From the NCBI GenBank assembly GCA_018829445.1, contig JAHJTV010000052.1, positions 1 to 58,892 on the forward strand: a DNA stretch of 58,892 nt, given 5' to 3'. The notes beneath the pieces were generated by a model that was not told the origin of the DNA, ran no database searches, and saw nothing but the letters and a program-made list of their open reading frames with translations. Positions 53,177-58,892 of this stretch are shown here, in pieces. A program made the translations under genes and the position numbers. The DNA comes from a bacterium. Lineage in GTDB: Bacteria; SAR324; XYD2-FULL-50-16. How positions within the stretch are numbered: the stretch's first letter is position 1; every line of letters starts with the position of its first letter.

Positions 53177-54745
53177 ATGAATGAGAAATATATCCTTGCC
53201 TTTGACCATGGAACCTCCGGTATGAAAACCGCCATCATCAACACCCGGGGGCAGGTAGTTGATCTTGAGTTTAAGGATACGCCGATCCATTTCTCTCCCA
53301 ATGGCGGAGCTGAGCAGGACCCCCAGCTTTGGTGGGAGGCGCTGTTATTAACAGCCAAGATTCTGGTGCAGCGCAAGGCGGTGCCTCCGGAACAGATTGC
53401 GGCGATTGGCATCTCCAGCACATTTTCAAGCACAGTGGTGGTGGATAAAAACGGACAACACCTGATGAACTCCCTGACCTGGATGGATTCCAGGGGTGCG
53501 CCTTATATCAGAGACCGTTTCGGTGGGTTTCCACAGGTCAGTGGACTGAATCTGTTCAAAGCCTTAAAGTGGATCACAAAAACAGCAGGAGCTCCCTCTC
53601 CTTCAGGCAAGGATGACATCGCCCACGTATTATTAACCAAACATGAGTTTCCCGATGTCTACCAAAAAACTTTCATGTTCCTGCCCAGCAAGGATTACTT
53701 GAACCTACGGTTAACCGGCCAATTTGCTGCGTCTTATGATTCCATGCATCTCTTCTGGCTGACAAACATCCAGGACATCAACAACATGTATTACGATGAG
53801 GATCTGCTGAAGATGGCAGGTATTGATCGGGACAAACTTCCTCCCATGAAGCAGTCGATGGATATTCTCGGGACTGTTTCAGCTGCGGTGGCGGATGAGA
53901 TCGGTATCAGCAGGGATGTCAAGGTGGTGGTGGGATCACCGGATCATCAGAGCGCCTGTATCGGTTCGGGTGCTGTGAGGGATTTTGAGGGGCATCTCTA
54001 TATTGGTACCTCCTCCTGGATTGAGTGTATGGTGCCGTTTAAGAAAACGGACATGTTTCACTCCATTGCCTCGTTCCCGACTGCCATTCCCGGACGATAC
54101 CAGTGTGTAAACGAGCAGGATCTGGCCGGTGGCTGTTTACCGTTTTTGATGGATAATGTTCTGTTTTATAAAAACGAACATATTCCCACAATAGCTCCCC
54201 AGGAAGCCTATGAAGCGTTAAACCGGACGGCTCGTCAGGTGCCTCCCGGAAGTGACAAGCTTATTTTCACACCCTGGTTAAATGGTGAGAGGACTCCGGT
54301 TGACAACGCTTCGCTCAGGGGAGGATTTTTTAACATGTCCAAAACCACCACCCGTGACCATATGATTCGTGCCGTTATGGAGGGAGTGGCGTACAATACC
54401 CGCTGGATGCTCCATTACACCGAGAAGTTTATCAAACGAAAAATGTCGCCGATCAGCATTATCGGCGGTGGAGCCAAATCCGATTTGTGGTGTCAGATCT
54501 TCGCGGATGTGCTTCAGCGCGATATTCGGCAAGTCAGCGGTCCGGTTCATGCAAATGCTCGGGGAGCCGCTTTCATCGCACTGGCAGGACTTGGAGAGAT
54601 CAGTTTTGATGATATCCCGAATCTGGTTCAGTATGACAACACCTTCACTCCAAATCCTGAAAATATCTCTGTCTACAACGAATTGTACAAAGCATTTCTT
54701 CGTATTTACAAGGCCAACAAAGCCATCTATCAAGATTTGAACTGA
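53177..54745 (+). CDS. FGGY-family carbohydrate kinase
   Basis: A 522-residue two-domain kinase of the FGGY superfamily. The N-terminal ATP-phosphate motif is AFDHGTSGMKTAIIN (residues ~8-22), SSTFSSTVVVD and TSSWIECM follow, and the C-terminal FGGY-type signature is IIGGGAKSDLWCQIFADVLQ (given partly). A catalytic Asp is probably in VGSPDHQSACIGSGA. It phosphorylates a polyol or sugar; xylulokinase-like by overall look but the substrate is not clear. It starts 38 bp after the dehydrogenase-like gene. GAGAGGTT precedes the ATG. Confidence 0.88.
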   Translation: MNEKYILAFDHGTSGMKTAIINTRGQVVDLEFKDTPIHFSPNGGAEQDPQLWWEALLLTAKILVQRKAVPPEQIAAIGISSTFSSTVVVDKNGQHLMNSLTWMDSRGAPYIRDRFGGFPQVSGLNLFKALKWITKTAGAPSPSGKDDIAHVLLTKHEFPDVYQKTFMFLPSKDYLNLRLTGQFAASYDSMHLFWLTNIQDINNMYYDEDLLKMAGIDRDKLPPMKQSMDILGTVSAAVADEIGISRDVKVVVGSPDHQSACIGSGAVRDFEGHLYIGTSSWIECMVPFKKTDMFHSIASFPTAIPGRYQCVNEQDLAGGCLPFLMDNVLFYKNEHIPTIAPQEAYEALNRTARQVPPGSDKLIFTPWLNGERTPVDNASLRGGFFNMSKTTTRDHMIRAVMEGVAYNTRWMLHYTEKFIKRKMSPISIIGGGAKSDLWCQIFADVLQRDIRQVSGPVHANARGAAFIALAGLGEISFDDIPNLVQYDNTFTPNPENISVYNELYKAFLRIYKANKAIYQDLN

Positions 54746-54786
54746 CAGGAAAATCCGAATTGCTAACCCTTAACAAGGAGGGATTC

Positions 54787-55353
54787 ATGAATAAACAAGA
54801 GATGAAACGAGCCGTTATTTATCCCGTCTCCACAGTTTTTTTTATCATGGTGCTATCCATTTATATGTACAGCTTTTCCAAAACTTTAAATAACGACAAC
54901 CTGCACCAAGCCTTGGCTTTTTTCTTTGGTACCACCTACTTCCTGGCAGTGGCACTGGGTACCCCGGTGATTTATAGTTTTGCCTGCCTGGGAGGGGCAT
55001 CTCTGAAGTTGAGAATCCTTGCCATATCGATCACTCCCTTTGCCTGGGCTACCAAGGAATGCATTAAGATTTTCGAATCCCATTCCCTGCTGGAGTGCCT
55101 CTACTGGTATCTGAATCCGCTGAACATCTGGTTGATAATGCTGATGGCGCTTGAGGCTGGACTGGCTGACTTATACTGTCGTCGGTTGAAGAAGAACAGG
55201 GGAGAAAACATCCGGGTGGCAAATCTTTCTTCACTGTTGACCGTCTTTATCAGTCTCTCCCTGTTTATTGCCGCCTATTCGTGGGGAAAGGGCGAAAACA
55301 TCTATGTCATTTTTCTGAAAGGATACCGTTTCCTGTTCGGATCCGGTTTATAA
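54787..55353 (+). CDS. Hypothetical multi-pass membrane protein
   Basis: About 188 residues with four or five predicted membrane helices: AVIYPVSTVFFIMVLSIYMYSF, the next after ALAFFFGTTYFLAVALGTPVIYSFACLGG, NPLNIWLIMLMALEAGLADLY, and a final SLLTVFISLSLFIAAYSW (all given as regions). Family not recognised. AAGGAGGG lies right before the ATG at 54787, which decides against an upstream in-frame TTG at 54760. It lies 41 bp after the kinase gene and 47 bp before the sulfatase gene; a transport or anchoring role within the operon is possible. Confidence 0.7.
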   Translation: MNKQEMKRAVIYPVSTVFFIMVLSIYMYSFSKTLNNDNLHQALAFFFGTTYFLAVALGTPVIYSFACLGGASLKLRILAISITPFAWATKECIKIFESHSLLECLYWYLNPLNIWLIMLMALEAGLADLYCRRLKKNRGENIRVANLSSLLTVFISLSLFIAAYSWGKGENIYVIFLKGYRFLFGSGL

Positions 55354-55400
55354 TCAAAAGATCTTTGTTAACACCAAAATCCAAACAAGGAGAGCAAGGC

Positions 55401-56843
55401 ATGACCACCAAAACCAATCGATTATTGCTGGATTCACTTTCAAGAAGAGATGCCCTGAAAATGATGGGCGCGCTTTCGGTAGCAGGGCTGGGTGAATTGG
55501 CTTTTCCGGAAGTGGCCACAGCTTTGGGAGGGAAATCGAAGCAAAGACCTAATATCATCTTTATTCTCGGAGATAATCATAACGCGAATTTAATAGGGTG
55601 TGCAGGGCATCCCTTTATCAAGACCCCCGGGATGGATCGGTTGGCCCGGGAAGGGGTCATTTTTGAAAAAACATTTAACACCACCTCTCTCTGCAGCCCC
55701 TCACGGGCAAGTATTCTTACCGGAGCTTATGCCCATAGGCACGGTGTCAGAAATAACCACACACCCTGGACCGGTCAGATGACCACTTTTCTGGAGCATT
55801 TATCCAACAACGGCTATGATACTGCATTCATCGGCAAATGGCATATGCCGGGGAAGGGATTGCCTGATATGCCGTTTCTTGATCTGTTTGTCTCCTATAC
55901 CTACCGCGAAGGGCAGGGCTCCTATTTTAATTGTCCCATGATCGTCAACGGCGAAGAGATGCCGTCTCGCAGGGAATATATAACTGAAGAGGTGACCGAT
56001 TGGGCGATTGAATTCATGGAAACCAAAAGAACCGAAAGGAACGGTAAGGATAGTCCTTTCTGTATCTATCTTTCCCATAGGCCAGGACACCCTCCCTGCG
56101 AGGCTCCGAAAGATTTGCGGGGGATGTACGACAATGTCAAACTGGATCTGCCTAAAGAGATTGATTCCTGGTGGTTTGGCAAGATGAACCAGAATGTTTT
56201 CCAGGGGATCATGATGGGATCATATGAAGACCAGTACCGGAAATACTGTGAGGTAATCACGGCCATGGACAGGGATATCGAACACCTGCTTGACAAGGTG
56301 GACGAATCCGGTCTGGGTGACAACACGATTGTTGTCTACCTGGGTGATAACGGAATGCAGTGGGGGACTCATGGTCGCCATGGCATTCGTGAACCCTATG
56401 AGGAATCGGCCCGATTGCCGTTTATAGTCCGCGCCCCCGGTTTAATTCAAGATCCGGGTTCCCGAAGGGAGCAGATGGCACTGAATATCGACATGGCCCC
56501 CACCCTGCTTGATCTGGCGGGGATTCCGGTGCCGACTGAAATGGATGGGAAAAGCCTGCTGCCGATTCTCAAGGATATTGGCGTGGAGGGAAGAAAAGCG
56601 TTTCTGATGGAATTCTGGAAGTATTATCCGGAGAATACACCTTCATATATGGGCGTTAGGACCGAAACTCACAAATATATTGAATTTGAAAAAGGCAGGG
56701 AGCCGTGGCTTTTTGACCTGATCAACGACCCCAGGGAGTTGAACAATCTTTTTGGCACAGCCGATGGTGAGAAACTTCTGCCAATACTCAAAAGGATATT
56801 GCAGGAACAAAGCGCCAATGCATCGGTATTCTCAAATTCCTGA
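55401..56843 (+). CDS. Tat-exported type I sulfatase
   Basis: About 480 residues. The N-terminus has a twin-arginine signal (SRRDALKMMG, residues 14-23, then a hydrophobic ALSVAGLGELAF). The formylglycine site is C-S-P-S-R (Cys98-Arg102) in TSLCSPSRASILTG, so an anaerobic or aerobic maturase would be required. Metal ligands begin with GDNHN (D-N in place of the usual D-D) and continue in YLGDNGMQWGTHG. HRHGVRNN and FIGKWHMPG are further family motifs. It cleaves sulfate esters in the periplasm. An open frame runs to 55281, but the ATG at 55401 gives the signal peptide directly. No maturase gene is in the window. Last gene of the sigma-54-controlled operon. Confidence 0.9.
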   Translation: MTTKTNRLLLDSLSRRDALKMMGALSVAGLGELAFPEVATALGGKSKQRPNIIFILGDNHNANLIGCAGHPFIKTPGMDRLAREGVIFEKTFNTTSLCSPSRASILTGAYAHRHGVRNNHTPWTGQMTTFLEHLSNNGYDTAFIGKWHMPGKGLPDMPFLDLFVSYTYREGQGSYFNCPMIVNGEEMPSRREYITEEVTDWAIEFMETKRTERNGKDSPFCIYLSHRPGHPPCEAPKDLRGMYDNVKLDLPKEIDSWWFGKMNQNVFQGIMMGSYEDQYRKYCEVITAMDRDIEHLLDKVDESGLGDNTIVVYLGDNGMQWGTHGRHGIREPYEESARLPFIVRAPGLIQDPGSRREQMALNIDMAPTLLDLAGIPVPTEMDGKSLLPILKDIGVEGRKAFLMEFWKYYPENTPSYMGVRTETHKYIEFEKGREPWLFDLINDPRELNNLFGTADGEKLLPILKRILQEQSANASVFSNS

Positions 56844-56904
56844 TCGAATATTGCAGCAGTAACTACCTTGGGGTTTGCAGGATAGTCAAAAATGGCGGTG
56901 ATTG
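56844..56904. other. Spacer after sulfatase
   Basis: Short unremarkable stretch between the sulfatase stop and the MITE-like repeat. No terminator hairpin is visible. Confidence 0.3.
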
Positions 56905-57075
56905 ACCAGGTGGGTGCACCAAAGAGTTTCGGGTTACAAAAATTGATGGACAAGGCGTTGTCCATCCTGCATTATCCGCGCGTCAAATGAGTAGGGTGGG
57001 CAATGCTTTGCCCACGCTGTGTAGATAAAATACTATTATTGCCCATTACCCGAAACTTCTTAGTGCCCCAACTGG
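56905..57075. repeat. MITE-like dispersed repeat, copy 2
   Basis: About 170 bp. Terminal inverted repeats of about 25-30 bp: it begins ACCAGGTGGGTGCACC...AGTTTCGGGTTA and ends TTACCCGAAACTTC...GTGCCCCAACTGG. Internal hairpins are GATGGACAA/TTGTCCATC (56945-56966) and GTGGGCAA/TTGCCCAC (56996-57015). It matches 10371-10530 inverted. No reading frame of note. The window end (58865-58892) starts what may be a third, partial copy. Confidence 0.8.
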
Positions 57076-57370
57076 GTTACAATTTTGACAGTGAAGTCTT
57101 CTGATGATAATTAATGGCCAAACCATCAATATTCATGAAATTCAGCGATCAAACACACCTATGTACCAAAGACGCTTAAATCTACCCGATATGCCAAAAT
57201 CCAGTTTCTTCCTACTATGGGGTACACGTTAAAAGTGTAGCGATCATATAACACACATCCTGTGGAAATAGCTGAAACGGAAAAGCCAGAAAGCGACCAA
57301 CTCATGGCAGGGTAAAAGCAATCCTTTGAATAGGTTGAATTGGCTGGAATAACAATCCGCAGAGCCGCAT

Positions 57371-57450
57371 ATGAGAAAGATGTTTGTCTGGTTCGGTGAG
57401 GGACCGGGTGGCAACTGGTGAACACCGGAAGCTGCTTTATTTACTCGACA
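57371..57450 (+). other. Possible fossil of a group II intron 3' end (domains V-VI)
   Basis: GAGCCGCATATGAGAAAGAT followed by GTTTGTCTGGTTC has the length, GAGCC/GGTTC closing pairs and central GAAA of intron domain V, but several pairs of the usual stem are lost. It is followed by GGTGAGGGACC, a short GC-rich hairpin and TTACTCGAC, the run typically seen at the 3' end of bacterial group II introns. No reverse transcriptase is present. A decayed fragment is likely if this reading is right. Confidence 0.35.
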
Positions 57451-57618
57451 CAAGCAATGGAATTTGTGAGAAAATCTGGAGCAATATTAGAAATCACCGA
57501 ATTTGAAAATAATTGGTATTTCTATGGTACTGAATCTGATTCCAATCCTGTTCTTGAATCGACCGCAATGGACTATTATATGGTATTTGGAATAAATTAT
57601 CGTTTTTCTTGGGATTGA
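57418..57618 (+). pseudogene. C-terminal fragment of a β-barrel outer-membrane protein
   Basis: The frame from a GTG at 57418 to TGA at 57616-57618 ends in MDYYMVFGINYRFSWD. The alternating aromatic/polar pattern YYMVFGINYRFSW is the last strand of many porin-like barrels. The N-terminal part is short and starts inside the possible intron remnant, without a ribosome site, so it is read as the 3' remains of a disrupted gene rather than an intact one. Confidence 0.4.
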
Positions 57619-57775
57619 TCCAATCGATTAAGATTGAGATGGAGGGTAGGCTTTGTAGGCTCATTATTTAATTGAAACTGCCTCAGCGGATAGGCGTGAT
57701 TTTTCTCCGTCACCCTGCACATCTCCCCGCTTCGCTCCATTATATTGAATGATTAAAGCCATAGATATTGCTGTT

Positions 57776-58174
57776 CTAATAAATGATTTCAAGGTCGTTG
57801 AAATATTTTCTATAAAATCCGCAGTCTCTTGTCAGAAGTCGATCGGATACTTTTTGAGCATGCGTGCCTATCAAAAAATCAGGCATGATTCGATTGCGTT
57901 TTCCTCCTGAATCCCGATACTCCTTCCATAAAGTACCAGCAAGGTATGCTGTCTCAAGATCAAAAGATACAATTCGAATACCCAAGGTTCTTAAGGAATT
58001 ATCCAACAGCTGTTTACTCGGGAATTGGGGAGAAAGCTCTGCATAAATGATTTCATTGATAATCAGTGACCCCTCATTGTAGCTCTGATCCAGCGAATTA
58101 GCAGAATCTGGTCCGAATTTTGGGTCTGGCAAAAAAACATCCAAAAGCACACTGCTATCTACAAAAGTAATCAT
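57776..58174 (-). CDS. vapC: PIN-domain toxin (VapC-type)
   Basis: A 132-residue PIN-domain protein. It begins ITFVDSSVLLDVFL (Asp6), followed by IINEIIYAELSPQF with the second acidic residue, RIMPDFLIGTHAQK (third) and LLTRDCGFYRKYF (fourth), the set that binds Mg2+ in this RNase fold. VapC toxins cleave RNA, often initiator tRNA, and are held by their antitoxin. Its ATG overlaps the stop of the AbrB-type gene (four bases), as in type II toxin-antitoxin pairs. Confidence 0.88.
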   Translation of the reverse strand: MITFVDSSVLLDVFLPDPKFGPDSANSLDQSYNEGSLIINEIIYAELSPQFPSKQLLDNSLRTLGIRIVSFDLETAYLAGTLWKEYRDSGGKRNRIMPDFLIGTHAQKVSDRLLTRDCGFYRKYFNDLEIIY

Positions 58175-58386
58175 TGGCCCCTCATGGCCTTAATCAGATC
58201 ATCGGTACTTGTATTCTTTTTTAGGATCCCATAGACCTTTTGCACCGGATTGCTGTGGTGAGTCTTTTTTTTAATAACGACCCCAAAATCCTCAGGTACC
58301 AATTCGACCTCTATATTAGGCAATAACCCGTATTTTTCCCGCAGATTTTTTGGAATTGTCAATTGCCCGCGTTCTCCAATTTTCAT
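58171..58386 (-). CDS. vapB: AbrB/MazE-type antitoxin
   Basis: A 71-residue protein. Residues ~1-45 are an AbrB/SpoVT-fold DNA-binding domain: KIGERGQLTIPKNLREKYGL (LTIPKxLRExxGL is the hallmark) followed by a short strand EVELVPEDFGVVIKK. The remaining ~25 residues would clamp the PIN toxin. It is expected to autoregulate the pair. GGAG lies 10 bp upstream of the ATG. The overlap with the toxin ensures coupled expression. Confidence 0.88.
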   Translation of the reverse strand: MKIGERGQLTIPKNLREKYGLLPNIEVELVPEDFGVVIKKKTHHSNPVQKVYGILKKNTSTDDLIKAMRGQ

Positions 58387-58570
58387 ATTTCAAATCTCCA
58401 ATTTACATATTTTTAATTTCATATTATCTCCAACAAAAATGTTGGTCAAGATTTGTCTTTACCATGATTGTGCAATCGAATGAAAACCCCACATCAATAC
58501 AATGCCTTCTGATCATTGAAAAAAGGACGGATAGAAGCAATCAATCCCGAAGGGGTAACCAATCAACAGC

Positions 58571-58676
58571 CCGGGGTCAGTGAGCTTCCAAACATGTTTA
58601 TTGAACTCCTCCAGAGTTCATATGTTTTTCGGAAATCACCATCTGGAGTGATGCTCACAAGTTCGCTGACCCCAGG
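58571..58676. repeat. Nested inverted-repeat element
   Basis: CCGGGGTCAGTGAGCT (58571-58586) is matched by AGTTCGCTGACCCCAGG (58660-58676). Inside, TTCCAAACATG... and ...CATATGTTTTTCGGAA pair, and GAACTC (58603-58608) with GAGTTC close a small hairpin. The whole would fold as one long structure. Its end sequence GGGGTCAG differs from the GGGGTCAAG of the RAYT REP but is similar in style. No gene is present in 58387-58892. Confidence 0.5.
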
Positions 58677-58686
58677 CCATTATTAT

Positions 58687-58705
58687 TGAACCCCGTTGGG
58701 GTTCA
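58687..58705. terminator. Short hairpin
   Basis: TGAACCCC (58687-58694), loop GTT, GGGGTTCA (58698-58705). Perfect 8-bp stem near the nested element; the gene it would serve is not visible. Confidence 0.35.
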
Positions 58706-58864
58706 TTCTCAGAACTTCTTATTGAAAACAATCCAGACAACTTTCATTTTTTATCAGCAATGTCCGGTTAGGTTATTGCAACAATAACGAGAAACGGCTT
58801 TCAAAATAATGGAATGTACAAAGACGCCATTACTTTAACTTTAGCTATTATTTGTTTAGAAAAA

Positions 58865-58892
58865 GTAGGATGGGCTACTCGTTGCCCATCAA
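58865..58892. repeat. Partial third copy of MITE-like repeat (window edge)
   Basis: GTAGGATGGGCTACTCGTTG then CCCATCAA resembles the GTAGGGTGGGCAA/TTGCCCACGC hairpin of the two other copies. Only 28 bp are inside the window. Confidence 0.4.

Noticed and set aside
57159..57453. Two minus-strand frames in the region after the MITE-like repeat
   Set aside because: Overlapping each other in different frames, no family features, and opposite to the possible intron remnant.

Overview
The window comes from a Gram-negative bacterium. Signal-peptide proteins, a β-barrel outer-membrane protein, LolA-like and FtsX-like export parts, a Tat-exported sulfatase and a sigma-54 activator are all present. The mix of thiolases, an ECF biotin transporter, a class I adenylate-cyclase-like protein, a very large Ser/Thr-His kinase and REP/RAYT repeats suggests a Desulfobacterota/deltaproteobacterial-type organism. 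That placement is inference; no rRNA or tRNA is visible to test it.

Layout. 1-4264: end of an unknown gene, a TM2-domain protein, a long TPR protein, then a cupin/HD-hydrolase pair. 4287-7643: a biotin operon on the minus strand (birA, bioY, bioM, bioN) behind a TTGACA box overlapped by an 11-bp inverted repeat with a 15-nt spacer, which looks like a BirA operator. 7644-10239: two tandem thiolases. 10371-10530: a MITE-like repeat whose inverted sister lies at 56905-57075. 10629-14612: a small membrane protein and an unknown Cys/His protein converging on a class I adenylate-cyclase-like protein. 15279-22784: MBL-fold hydrolase, a ~2,044-residue hybrid kinase, HU. 23466-28244: small secreted Cys protein, methyltransferase, DMT transporter (its stop codon lies at the edge of a perfect 66-bp palindrome), class IV aminotransferase, aldehyde dehydrogenase. 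28264-34504: a six-gene minus-strand cluster: AraC/GyrI regulator, two FtsX permeases, LolA-like protein, outer-membrane β-barrel and ATPase.

34854-43810: rRNA-methyltransferase-type enzyme, stand-alone acyltransferase resembling the AT domain of type I (fungal) fatty acid synthase, TIGR01777-type epimerase, MscS channel, dienoyl-CoA-isomerase-like protein, TRAP-like acid phosphatase, MsbA-like exporter, small winged-helix-like protein. 43932-44096 is a 3' remnant of a glycosyltransferase. 44113-48594: Fe3+-type ABC importer. 48765-49849: RAYT transposase flanked by inverted copies of its REP sequence. 49857-56843: sigma-54 activator divergent from a well-formed -24/-12 promoter that drives dehydrogenase-like, FGGY kinase, membrane protein and sulfatase genes; this is the best candidate for an undescribed pathway. 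56844-58892: repeats, a possible group II intron fossil, a β-barrel gene fragment and a PIN/AbrB toxin-antitoxin pair.
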